Shown in pieces: positions 53,831-62,857 of a DNA stretch of 64,000 nucleotides (its first letter is position 1; every line of letters begins with the position of its first letter). The stretch covers positions 1 to 64,000 of the forward strand of contig JAHZKX010000082.1 of the NCBI GenBank assembly GCA_022600195.1. Direction: 5' to 3'. Position numbers and translations under genes: made by a program. The notes beneath the pieces are model-generated. The model had not been told where the DNA came from, made no database searches, and saw only the letters and a program-made list of their open reading frames with translations. Source of the DNA: Planctomycetota bacterium (GTDB lineage Bacteria; Planctomycetota; Planctomycetia; Planctomycetales; Planctomycetaceae).

Positions 53831-55141
53831 TCAATCCTGTTTCTCGTTGAGTTTGTACTTCTCGTTGATTTCATCATAGATCGGTTGAAGCACATTCTTC
53901 ATATCAAGTTTGCCATTCCTGATCTCGTTGGAATAAGGAATCCGCTGTGTTGCATCAGGCAATTGTGGCTTTTCGGTAGCCGGTGGAGGCCAGACGTCTT
54001 CATCAAATACAGCCATCCGCACACGAATATCATCCTTGGTAATATTCCATACCATATAGTCAATCGAGAGACTCAATGGACCATCATAGGTTGAACGGAC
54101 ACGTTCGTAGATTCCCGTTTCTGTGTCGTAATCGTTGAAGAAGTGATAAGCCACAGCCATCCGTGGTTTGATGCGCGACATGACTTTTCCAAATGCTTCG
54201 GGCGCGGTATGGATTTGCGTGCCGACTGACAGAGCGCTTTGGGGAGTGAATTGGAACTTGGTGATCATGTCTGGCACACTAATGAAACATTCATGAATTG
54301 CCAGGTCAGAATTCCTGGCATATTCATCAAACCATTTGTTGGGATAGGTATCCCCGCCAAAGACGAATTTCATACCATTCCATTCAAGGCTGTAACTCAC
54401 CGGGCCGTCCAGCGAGTGGATCGCAGGCCAGGATCGAATTGTGACGCCGTTCTCCTGGTAGACGATGTGATTCATACCCTTATAGTCAAATTCGTGGATT
54501 TCCAAATGGTATCCTCGTGGATCAGTAATACCTTTGCGGCCGTCAAGATCCCAGGTCAACGCTTTTCTCAAATGATCCAGTGCATACTTAGTGCCACGCT
54601 CTGGTGTATCACCACTGGGGCCCCATACACGTAATGGCTTCTGTCGACCACCCAGCGCACCACTCACAAATAATGCATCCAGGTCACCAAAGTGGTCGGT
54701 ATGCAGATGGCTTAAGAAAACTTTGTCGAGGTAATTATAAGGAATCTGCATGGCTGCGATGCGCTCATTCGATCCTGTTCCGACATCAAAAATAAACTTG
54801 TCACCATTACCCAGTTCAAGTAACCAGCACGAAGCTGCCTGTTTGGGACGCGCAGTGGGCATGCCTGTCCCGCATGCGATGAGCCTCATTTCATTCGGGC
54901 CAAGGTCTTCAGTGTTGGGAGCATAAAAACCACGAGCACGTGCCTTGACTGGGGAATAAACGGGAGTTTTGGATGAAGAGGCTGCCGGCTGGTCTCCCGC
55001 AGTGGCCTGATTCAAACTCGCTGCCCTTACTTGAGATTCCTGCACCGATTGATCGCGCGAGGATCCCAATAAATACCCAATCAGACCGGCGGTGAAAACG
55101 AGAACAAACAGGGGCAGTCCAAAGTGGTTCACTCGTTTCAT
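53831..55141 (-). CDS. Membrane-anchored metallo-beta-lactamase-fold hydrolase
   Basis: 436 residues. An N-terminal helix (about 8-26, LPLFVLVFTAGLIGYLLGSS) acts as anchor or uncleaved signal. MBL motifs: LIACGTGMPTARPKQAASCW, DKVFLSHLHTDHFGDLD (HxHxDH), FVFGGDTYPN and a late AVAYHFFNDYD. The YGPSGDTPE-like segment (VWGPSGDTPERG) and domain plan match the Tat-exported homologue at 16075-17529, so the two are paralogues with different ways of leaving the cytoplasm. Substrate unknown. Confidence 0.8.
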   Translation of the reverse strand: MKRVNHFGLPLFVLVFTAGLIGYLLGSSRDQSVQESQVRAASLNQATAGDQPAASSSKTPVYSPVKARARGFYAPNTEDLGPNEMRLIACGTGMPTARPKQAASCWLLELGNGDKFIFDVGTGSNERIAAMQIPYNYLDKVFLSHLHTDHFGDLDALFVSGALGGRQKPLRVWGPSGDTPERGTKYALDHLRKALTWDLDGRKGITDPRGYHLEIHEFDYKGMNHIVYQENGVTIRSWPAIHSLDGPVSYSLEWNGMKFVFGGDTYPNKWFDEYARNSDLAIHECFISVPDMITKFQFTPQSALSVGTQIHTAPEAFGKVMSRIKPRMAVAYHFFNDYDTETGIYERVRSTYDGPLSLSIDYMVWNITKDDIRVRMAVFDEDVWPPPATEKPQLPDATQRIPYSNEIRNGKLDMKNVLQPIYDEINEKYKLNEKQD

Positions 55142-55498
55142 ACGGAGCTCCTTCCAAAGTTGAATGTGAACAGAGCCTGTCTCGTTGCACAGACTCTGCG
55201 GGTTCCAAGGCGCTCATCTCTTATCTACCTAGAACAATATCTATTTTAAAAGAGATATTTTTCCTGTTCAAGGTGATATCGATTTTATATCCGGGAATAC
55301 AATGATAATTAGGTTCACTGATTGGATGCGAAGGTTCATTAAGAAAATCAACTAGGACTGAAATCAGATGTCTGTTGACTCTGAATGAATCAGGTAAAGT
55401 CACTCTTGTGAAACCTGTACCTGTATATTCATAATGAAGACAGGTCACGATACACGCACTTTTCACTGATTTGGCTGTTTTAATAATCGAGCAAAGAA
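55142..55498. other. Divergent intergenic region with an A+T hairpin
   Basis: About 357 bases. A small hairpin (AATATCT with AGATATT, about 55235-55260) is followed by a short T-run and might be a weak terminator. No convincing gene; an 81-codon minus-strand frame (55221-55466) lacks a ribosome-binding site. Confidence 0.35.
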
Positions 55499-57340
55499 TT
55501 GCATTACCTTCTTTTCCATAAATTCAGGATGCAGATAGTTCTCTTCTGTTGCCTGCTACTCTGTTTTGGAGCACGAAGACTTTCGGCAGATGCCATTGTT
55601 ATTACCAAAGCGATGCAGGCATCAACCATCGCAGAGATCTTCGTTGACCAGCATGGAGTGCGTGTGGAACTGGAGATTGCGAAATCGGACTGGCCTGTTT
55701 TTCAGGATCTCTTGCCCTCAAAACTCTATGCGGAAACAGGGAAAGGAACGATTTCTCAAGCAGATCGATATCGACGATTTTTTCAAGAGGGGCTCCTGAT
55801 AAGCGACCAGCGAAAGATCCCGTTGGTCGGGTCGGTAGAACAAACGACACTGCGTCAGCGGATCGCCCGTGATGAGGTCACAGGCTACCCATTACCGGAA
55901 CAGCCCTCTGATGCAGAACAGACACTTCACGTTATTCTCAAATATAATTTTAATGAGAAGCCAGAACGTCTTTCGATACAACCTCCTCTCATCAAAGGCA
56001 GCCAGCAGAGTGCAGCAAATATTGGATTTGTTTGTTATCACAACGGATTGCCGGTTAACGACTTTCGTTATATGCCGGGGCAGGTCACTCTTGACCTCGA
56101 CTGGAGTGATCCCTGGTATTCCCATTTTCAGCATCCTAATTTACGCAAGCAGTTTAATGCGCCGATGTCAGTCTATCTGTATGTCGAGCCGTATGAAGTC
56201 CGTAAGGAAATCATCGTACGTCCCAAAGATTTACAAACCTGGATCGATCTGGGTGTGGGAGACGCCTCGGTCATTCCCGTCAAAAATCAGGAGAAATTGA
56301 AAAAGCAAGTTGCAGAATTTTTATCAGAGAAGAATCCCGTATCCATAGATGGAAAGCCGACGAAAGGGCGACTCGACCGAATTCATTTTATACGACGCAC
56401 ACTCCGTAGTACTGGGATTGTTGAACCACCGGTTGAGCTTGATATGACCTCTGCCACGCTGGGAATTATATACGTGTATCCGGTAGAAAGGCTTCCCGAA
56501 GAAGTCTCAATGACGTGGGAGCTCTTTAATCCCCGGATACAAGAGCTCCCGGCTGTTGCTTCAGATGAAGCGGGAGGCCTGCCGTCAAGAATAACGAAAG
56601 AGGATCCCGTGCTCCTGTGGAAAAACTACCTGACTAACCCTGCCAACACGAATCTGGCAACGATTCAGCCTCCTCAATCACCACAAACATTTTCGGTCCC
56701 CTTCATTTCAGTTTTTTGTGCGGGACTGATATTGCTACTTAGCGGGTTAATGGTCAAAGGTAGAAAAACAAATCATTCCAGACGCAAGGCATTCATTTGT
56801 TGCATAGGCGTATTCATGATTTGTGGTTTTTTGACACTTCCTTTTGCAAAAATTGTTGTCGCTGATCCTTTCGCGAAAACGCCTGATATTTCAAACACAG
56901 AACAGCGTGAACTGATGTCGGGACTGCTCTACAATACCTATCGCGCATTCGATCACCATGATGAGAGCCTGATCTATGACCGGTTGGCAGAAAGTATTGC
57001 CGGTGAATTGTTGTCAAAGGTCTATCTGGAAACGCGCGCGAGTATGGAAGTGAAGAATCAGGGGGGCTTGCGTATCTCGGTTAAAGACGTGACAGTGACG
57101 GAATTAAAATCGGTAAATCAATCTGATCATCCAGAGATCACTTTACGCTGCCGTTGGCGTGTCGCTGGATGGATTGGTCACTGGGGGCATATCCACCGAC
57201 GCATCAACGAACATATTGCGCTCGTGACGATTGCTCCCCTCGACGGGAAGTGGAAGATCAACGCAATTGAAATGCTGGATGAACAACCTCTCGAACCTCT
57301 TCAGAAGAAGGCAGTCTCTCAAGAGGTCGGTTCAAAATGA
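55499..57340 (+). CDS. Large membrane protein of unknown function, first gene of an ABC-transporter operon
   Basis: 613 residues. A signal/anchor sequence at about 11-30 (MQIVLFCCLLLCFGARRLSA), a long extracytoplasmic region (about 31-395), two helices (about 399-421 and 429-449), and a C-terminal domain (about 460-600) with LLYNTYRAFDHHDESLIYDR. TTG start at 55499; an ATG at 55529 is possible. No family recognised. It overlaps the ATPase gene by four bases (ATGA), so it is translationally coupled and probably belongs to the same complex, perhaps as an accessory or substrate-handling protein. Confidence 0.7.
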   Translation: MHYLLFHKFRMQIVLFCCLLLCFGARRLSADAIVITKAMQASTIAEIFVDQHGVRVELEIAKSDWPVFQDLLPSKLYAETGKGTISQADRYRRFFQEGLLISDQRKIPLVGSVEQTTLRQRIARDEVTGYPLPEQPSDAEQTLHVILKYNFNEKPERLSIQPPLIKGSQQSAANIGFVCYHNGLPVNDFRYMPGQVTLDLDWSDPWYSHFQHPNLRKQFNAPMSVYLYVEPYEVRKEIIVRPKDLQTWIDLGVGDASVIPVKNQEKLKKQVAEFLSEKNPVSIDGKPTKGRLDRIHFIRRTLRSTGIVEPPVELDMTSATLGIIYVYPVERLPEEVSMTWELFNPRIQELPAVASDEAGGLPSRITKEDPVLLWKNYLTNPANTNLATIQPPQSPQTFSVPFISVFCAGLILLLSGLMVKGRKTNHSRRKAFICCIGVFMICGFLTLPFAKIVVADPFAKTPDISNTEQRELMSGLLYNTYRAFDHHDESLIYDRLAESIAGELLSKVYLETRASMEVKNQGGLRISVKDVTVTELKSVNQSDHPEITLRCRWRVAGWIGHWGHIHRRINEHIALVTIAPLDGKWKINAIEMLDEQPLEPLQKKAVSQEVGSK

Positions 57341-58035
57341 TTCAGGTAAATAATCTCCGGTTTTCTTATGGTCAAGATGATTTTTCGCTGCAGATCGATG
57401 AATTATCGATTCATAAAGGACAGTCCGTTGCCTGGACTGGTCACAGTGGTTCCGGAAAAACAACATTATTGCATTTAGTTGCCGGTATTGTTTTGCCCGA
57501 AACGGGTCGTCTTGAGAGTTGTGAGGTGGAACTGACCGGATTGCGGGATTCCGCAAGGAGAGATTTCCGCATCCGCAATATCGGTCTGGTATTACAGGAC
57601 TTTGAGTTGTTTGAATATATGAGTGTGTTGGATAACATTTTGTTGCCTTATCGCATTAATCGTTCGCTGCAACTTACTTCGTCTGTTCGTACTCGCGCAA
57701 AACAACTGGCTAATGAAATGGGGCTTGAGCAACTCATTTTGCGTCGTCCCACAAACCTTTCTCATGGAGAGCAGCAGCGTGTTGCTGTTTGTCGCGCACT
57801 GATAACAAACCCCAAAATGGTACTCGCTGATGAACCAACAGCAAATCTCGATCCCGGGAACGCTTCACGTGTTCTGGATGCCCTGGACCTTTATACAAAA
57901 CAAAATGGAGCCACACTTGTCGTTGTGACACATGACAACAAGATTCATAACCGGTTTGACCGGACGATTGATGTTTCCTCTTTCTGTTTTCAAACACAGT
58001 CAGAAAATGTAGGAGACCTCAATGATGAGAGATAG
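57337..58035 (+). CDS. ABC transporter ATP-binding protein (LolD/MacB type)
   Basis: 232 residues with Walker A GHSGSGKTT (35-43), Q-loop VLQDFELF, signature LSHGEQQRVAV and Walker B MVLADEPTANLD, followed by the switch His in VVVTHD. The TANLD segment and short length are typical of the LolD/MacB/FtsE group, which powers FtsX-type permeases in lipoprotein release or mechanotransmission. It overlaps both neighbours, so all three are surely translated together. Confidence 0.9.
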   Translation: MIQVNNLRFSYGQDDFSLQIDELSIHKGQSVAWTGHSGSGKTTLLHLVAGIVLPETGRLESCEVELTGLRDSARRDFRIRNIGLVLQDFELFEYMSVLDNILLPYRINRSLQLTSSVRTRAKQLANEMGLEQLILRRPTNLSHGEQQRVAVCRALITNPKMVLADEPTANLDPGNASRVLDALDLYTKQNGATLVVVTHDNKIHNRFDRTIDVSSFCFQTQSENVGDLNDER

Positions 58036-59155
58036 TTTCTATCTGGCGTGGCAGTATATATGCCACCATCGTATCACGACTGCGGTTCTGGTTTCATCCA
58101 TTACAATGATTACTTACTTGCCAGCAGCGCTGGAAGTCATTGTCGACAATGCAGAACAGCATTTTCGTTCACGGGCCAATTCCACGCCACTGGTAGTCGG
58201 TTTGCGCGGTAGTCCACTCGAACTGGTTTTTGCCAGCCTGTATTTCGAGAAACCTTATAACGCAGTTATTCGAATGTCACAACTACAGCGGATTGAAAAA
58301 CAGAATTTGTGTCAGGCGATTCCACTGCATACCCGGTTCGAATCGCGTGATTTTTCAATTGTGGGGACAACGATAGATTACGCAAGCTTAAGGCGTTTAC
58401 GCGTTGATCAAGGTCGAATATGGAGGCTGCTGGGTGAATGTGTTGTCGGCTCACATGTGGCTGAACAGCTTGATCTCCGTGTGGGTAGCAAACTGCCGGT
58501 TACCACAACGGCGGCCTTCACACTGGATAATGCCCCACTGAGGTTGAAAGTCGTGGGGATCTTTACTGCCACCGAGACGCCAGACGATGAAGCAATTTTT
58601 GTCGACCTCAAAACGACATGGATTATGGAAGGCCTTGGCCACGGGCACGTGAAAGGTGCCAGGCATGGTTCTCCCGAAGGAACTGCATACACGGAAATTA
58701 CAAATGAAAATGTTGACAGTTTTCATTTCCATGGAGAGGAAAACCAGTTTCCGATTACGTCGATTATTGTCGTGCCTGAAAATCAAAAAGCCGAGACCCT
58801 GCTCAGAGGACAATATCTTTCTCCCGAAGATACAACGCAGATCGTGTGCCCGCGTGAGGTCATGGACTCTTTGTTGGACAAAGTTTTCATGGTGCGCAGT
58901 TACATGATTTCCATCATTGCCGTTGTTTCTTTGGTAACTATGCTCACAGTCTCGTTAGTCCTGGTACTTTCAATTCGCCTCAGGCGAGGAGAAATCGCGA
59001 CGATGAAAAAAATAGGATGCTCCCGGTTCACAATCGCCGTTCTCCTTGGCAGTCAAATTATGATCATCATCGTCTTCAGTGTTGTGCTCGCCTCCATTCT
59101 CACATTGATCACAAATGCATATGGACCTGAACTTGTCCGTTTTCTACTACTATGA
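58022..59155 (+). CDS. FtsX/MacB-type ABC permease, short form
   Basis: 377 residues. First helix about 19-37 (TTAVLVSSITMITYLPAAL), a long periplasmic domain (about 40-285), then two C-terminal helices (about 293-315, ISIIAVVSLVTMLTVSLVLV; about 336-358, AVLLGSQIMIIIVFSVVLAS) with the cytoplasmic coupling loop RRGEIATMKKIGCSR between them. Standard members have three C-terminal helices; here the frame stops right after the second (ELVRFLLL). The gene overlaps the ATPase by 14 bases. Confidence 0.8.
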   Translation: MMRDSFYLAWQYICHHRITTAVLVSSITMITYLPAALEVIVDNAEQHFRSRANSTPLVVGLRGSPLELVFASLYFEKPYNAVIRMSQLQRIEKQNLCQAIPLHTRFESRDFSIVGTTIDYASLRRLRVDQGRIWRLLGECVVGSHVAEQLDLRVGSKLPVTTTAAFTLDNAPLRLKVVGIFTATETPDDEAIFVDLKTTWIMEGLGHGHVKGARHGSPEGTAYTEITNENVDSFHFHGEENQFPITSIIVVPENQKAETLLRGQYLSPEDTTQIVCPREVMDSLLDKVFMVRSYMISIIAVVSLVTMLTVSLVLVLSIRLRRGEIATMKKIGCSRFTIAVLLGSQIMIIIVFSVVLASILTLITNAYGPELVRFLLL

Positions 59156-59235
59156 TTTATCCGACGGTCTCCAATGATCCTGATTGAATCATTCAGAACT
59201 TGTTCGATTAAAATCATACCAGGTTATCAGGAGAG

Positions 59236-59901
59236 TCACAGATTGTCCTGGGGCTGTTCCTTTTTGAATATCACAACATCATTTTCCGGTATCGTTAATG
59301 TGGCACTCCAATAGTTCGCCAGCCATTCGAACGTCTCTACTGAATAAAAGCAGACATGTGTCGGGTCGTTTTTATAATGCCAGGTTGAAAAGGCTTCACG
59401 GTCAATGACACGTTTGGTCATGATGCCGAGCAAACCACGGGGTTTGAGGCACGACCAGAGTTGGTCCAGTTCGCTTCGTGGGTGATGCAGGTGTTCTAAG
59501 ACTTCGGTGGTGGTAATGAAATCGTACTGTTGTTCCAATACCTTACTGTCCGGTGCATAAAAGGGATCAAAGATTTCCATTGAGTGCCCCGCCTCTTCGA
59601 ACATCACAGAAAGAGTCGGCCCCGGTCCCGATCCGAAATCAAGTCCCCGACTGTTAAGCGGCAGATGTTGTGACATCGGCTCAAACAATCGTCCCAGAAA
59701 ACGACGGTAACCAAGATCGTCTGGAGAATTCTGATGCTGGTCGTATACTGCTTTCTCAGCCTCTGATGTCAAAAAATGTTCGGGTGGCACAAAGACAAGT
59801 TGACAAGTCGGGCAGCGAAAATAAGTGCGATCGTCTTCGTAGAAATGAACCCCGCCTGACATCTGGCATAAAGGGCATTCAATAAAGTTATCAGGAACCA
59901 T
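59236..59901 (-). CDS. SAM-dependent methyltransferase with N-terminal zinc ribbon
   Basis: 221 residues. The N-terminus has two CxxC pairs (ECPLCQMSGG at about 8-17 and FRCPTCQLVFV at about 28-38), a zinc ribbon common in methyltransferases that act on protein- or lipid-bound sugars. The SAM motif is GLDFGSGPGPTLSVMFEEAG with TTTEVLEHLHHP and a WHYKNDPTHVCFYS segment. The group (Methyltransf_12/23-like) probably methylates a small molecule or glycan. It is convergent with the ABC permease gene. Confidence 0.75.
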   Translation of the reverse strand: MVPDNFIECPLCQMSGGVHFYEDDRTYFRCPTCQLVFVPPEHFLTSEAEKAVYDQHQNSPDDLGYRRFLGRLFEPMSQHLPLNSRGLDFGSGPGPTLSVMFEEAGHSMEIFDPFYAPDSKVLEQQYDFITTTEVLEHLHHPRSELDQLWSCLKPRGLLGIMTKRVIDREAFSTWHYKNDPTHVCFYSVETFEWLANYWSATLTIPENDVVIFKKEQPQDNL

Positions 59902-59964
59902 AAAATAGCTTTTGTCTGTGCCAAAAAGAAAATATTGTCCGCGTCTATTAAATACACGGATGCA

Positions 59965-61170
59965 TTATGGCTTGATAAACGCCGGAAGAATATGATCTGG
60001 TGTCGATTTCAGTGTGGAACCCATTCCCCGGTGATGGGCGGTAATTACGGCGATCAAATCAAGCTCAGGTAAAATCAGAATAAACTGCCCTCCGGCACCG
60101 CGCCCCGATTTACAGTCATAAGTATTTTTGCCGACTTGCATGTCGTGACGCCACCAGAAATAACCGTACGAAGTTTGCTGACGATTTGTATGAATGCGCG
60201 CGGTTGCCTGTTTGACAAACGCTTGCGGAATCAGTTGCTTGCCTTGCCACTTACCACCGTTTCTGACGAGCATGCCCCACTTGATCATATCGCGCGAACG
60301 CATGCTGCTGCCCGCTGCCGACTTGGGCAAACCACTGACATCCTCCTGCCAGGCGAAGTTGGTGATACCCAGCTTATCGAGTAGTTCGGTTTTGATGAAC
60401 TCTCGTGCGGAACCGGGTACGACTGCTTCGAGAACCTGCATCGTGAGGGAGGGATCAGACGATTGATATTTAAATGTGCGATTCGTTTCAGGTATGGGAG
60501 CGCTGTGTTCAAGGTAGGCCTGAACCTGCCGTTGTCCGGTAAGGGTATCCGGTTTCTGCATCAGCTTCCTGATAACATTTGTCTTGATACGTATTCCGGA
60601 CTTCATATTCATTGCTTCGGCAAGCGTAATGGATGTGGCACCCGGGACGAGTTTGCTCTGATCCAGGTCCTTCAGGAAGCTGACGACAGGCTTGTCGAGA
60701 TCAGCCATCGTCAGATACCCTGACTGAATGGCACGGCCAATGGCCAGTGCGGTGTAAGATTTTGTGATCGACATTTGATAATGCGGGTAATTGATGCGTC
60801 CCCGCCGATAGTATGATTCGAAGAGCAATTTGCCGTGATGATACAGGAGCAGACTGTCAATCTCGCCATGCTGGCCCGCGGCAATTTCTTTGGCAAACTT
60901 CACGATTGAAGCTTTATCACCCCCATCCACACCTAGCGTTCCAACAGGAATGCCATCGTTGAGATTCTCTGGCGAGGTACTGATAAATGGTTTTTTGAGA
61001 TCGGGAATATTCTTCTCAAGTGCATAGGAAACATCCGCGGCATTCAAGTCCGTTATCTCAGGAGCCAACCCGTTGCTTTCCTGCGCTTCTACAATAAAGG
61101 GTAGACAGATCAGGGTGATCGCAATCAAGATACTGTTTTGTAAGATGACTCTCATTTTGGTCTCATTCAT
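59965..61170 (-). CDS. Exported serine hydrolase (beta-lactamase/class C-like)
   Basis: The start is set at the ATG at 61170 (MNETKMRVILQNSILIAITL), with AAAGGGAAAC upstream; a longer frame to 61227 exists. A signal peptide ends VEAQES. The catalytic Ser-x-x-Lys is in YQMSITKSYTALAIG; the YxS/N motif is in KYQSSDPS and a glycine-rich KSGRGAGGQF element follows. These fit the beta-lactamase-related penicillin-binding-protein family; esterase or peptidase activity is more likely than beta-lactamase. Confidence 0.8.
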   Translation of the reverse strand: MNETKMRVILQNSILIAITLICLPFIVEAQESNGLAPEITDLNAADVSYALEKNIPDLKKPFISTSPENLNDGIPVGTLGVDGGDKASIVKFAKEIAAGQHGEIDSLLLYHHGKLLFESYYRRGRINYPHYQMSITKSYTALAIGRAIQSGYLTMADLDKPVVSFLKDLDQSKLVPGATSITLAEAMNMKSGIRIKTNVIRKLMQKPDTLTGQRQVQAYLEHSAPIPETNRTFKYQSSDPSLTMQVLEAVVPGSAREFIKTELLDKLGITNFAWQEDVSGLPKSAAGSSMRSRDMIKWGMLVRNGGKWQGKQLIPQAFVKQATARIHTNRQQTSYGYFWWRHDMQVGKNTYDCKSGRGAGGQFILILPELDLIAVITAHHRGMGSTLKSTPDHILPAFIKP

Positions 61171-61411
61171 TGTAGTTTCCCTTTTTCGCCGCATCTGATG
61201 TGACATTCTCACAACAAGAGGAATCAAACGATGGCGGTCATGGAGTAAGGGGATGAGTCAGTTTGGTGTTTATTGTTGTGTCAATACAGCGTTTCGAGGG
61301 ACTCACGTTATCTTGTGATGGTTCAGACATCAAGTTAATTATGTTCTGGCTCGATAGAAATGAAGAACAGTTCGTTCACGACCAGCTTCAAGGGTATCTG
61401 GCCGTCGTAAG

Positions 61412-62614
61412 TTAGATTTCCCGAATTCGGATATTCCGAAAGCGAACAACTCCGGCATTATGCTTCTGGAGGCCGATCACACCACGAGCATGCTTTAATT
61501 CTGGTTTTTCCAAGTGCTTTGCAACGTAGTCATCTATGTTGGCATCGATAATTTTGGTTTGATTGACTGTAACGACTAATCTGCGACCATCTGCACGAAC
61601 CTTCATTTTGTGCCATTGTCCGGCGGGCGTGGAGACTTGCTGATTGGGATGAATGACACCATATACGGCTCCCGACTTATGAATGGATTTTAATTTTGAA
61701 AACCGGGGTAAGGCGTCATCGAGTAATTGAATTTCCATGCTGTCGATAATGGGTTTCGTTTTTGTGCGTGCAGGTTTGCGAATCATAATGCCGCTATTTG
61801 CACCAGGCGACAATTTATATTCCAACTCCAATTCAAAATCAGCAAACTCCTGATTTGTCACCAGACATTCTGCTGGCCCCCGTTTGGTTTTTCCTCGAGT
61901 GGTATAGATTTCTCCATCCTGAATTTTCCACCATTTCATGTCGCCTGCCACTGTCCAACCGGAAAAATCTTTTCCGTTAAACAGAGTGATCCATTTTGTT
62001 TGCACCTTGGCTTTGTCTGCCTGAGGTTGCTTCGGGTTTGCTGCCTTTGGGACATTCTGATTCACAATTTTTTCTGGTACTACTGGTACCGCTGGGATCG
62101 CCGGTGCGCCCTTTTCATTTTCTGCCTGTTTATCGAACATCACTTTTTGCCAGGGAAGTAAGAAACTTGCCGCTGCCATCACCAGAAATGCAACCAGCAA
62201 GATTGAGACAAGTCCTAAATATTGGCTGACAAACCCTGTGCCTTCACCAACGGGTGAGCCACTTGAAGAAAATCCAGGAGTTCCTCCCCCTTTTTTGCGA
62301 TGCGTATTGCTTCCTTTTTTCTTTCGTTTCCGAAGTCGTTTGTCGTACTCGCTTCGCAATTGAGAATCCAGCAGACAGAATTTCGCCTCCTGAATTTCGT
62401 ATTGAATTTTATGAGCCGTTTCGGCATGTTCGCCTGCTTCAAACTGTTGTACAAAATCGGCCTGGCGCTCCGCGGCGGCTTCTATGATCTGAGGCGACAT
62501 TTCTTCAGGCGCAATGCCCAGAAGTTCGTAATAAGTGGGTGGACGATTTTCTTTGGCTATACCGAACCAGCGGTGGTACGGGTCAAACCCCTTGGATGAT
62601 TTCTTTCCAGCCAT
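61412..62614 (-). CDS. DnaJ-like / transmembrane / DUF1080 fusion protein
   Basis: 400 residues. An N-terminal DnaJ-like helical region (about 1-98), with YHRWFGIAKENRPPTYYELL and SQLRSEYDKRLRKRKKK, lacks an obvious HPD motif. A helix (about 131-153, YLGLVSILLVAFLVMAAASF) is followed by a Pro/Ala linker, then the DUF1080 3-keto-disaccharide hydrolase/laminin-G-like domain (about 205-400) with WITLFNGKDFSGWTVAGDMK, LELEYKLSPGANSGIMIRKP and FRNIRIREI. Planctomycete-specific architecture: a cytoplasmic J-like tail and an outer-facing sugar-binding or hydrolase domain. Confidence 0.8.
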   Translation of the reverse strand: MAGKKSSKGFDPYHRWFGIAKENRPPTYYELLGIAPEEMSPQIIEAAAERQADFVQQFEAGEHAETAHKIQYEIQEAKFCLLDSQLRSEYDKRLRKRKKKGSNTHRKKGGGTPGFSSSGSPVGEGTGFVSQYLGLVSILLVAFLVMAAASFLLPWQKVMFDKQAENEKGAPAIPAVPVVPEKIVNQNVPKAANPKQPQADKAKVQTKWITLFNGKDFSGWTVAGDMKWWKIQDGEIYTTRGKTKRGPAECLVTNQEFADFELELEYKLSPGANSGIMIRKPARTKTKPIIDSMEIQLLDDALPRFSKLKSIHKSGAVYGVIHPNQQVSTPAGQWHKMKVRADGRRLVVTVNQTKIIDANIDDYVAKHLEKPELKHARGVIGLQKHNAGVVRFRNIRIREI

Positions 62615-62857
62615 TGTGCCAATCCATCCTAAACAAATGAGTTCTAATTAATTATTTTCGCGATGATACAATCGGCTATAAGTAACCGTATCATAATTAT
62701 CTTTATTTTTACACTACTGAATAATATTTCTATCACAAGGGCGTGCTTAGCCGAGAGTGTCAAAATGCCTTCGTTTATGATACGATCTTGGTTCTTATTA
62801 TCTTCTTTCATATCGAAATCTTGCGTTAATCGGCATCGAAACCAGCGAGGAGTTATT

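Noticed and set aside
55221..55466. 81-codon minus-strand frame in an intergenic gap
   Set aside because: The composition is plausible, but there is no ribosome-binding site and I recognise no family; left unannotated.
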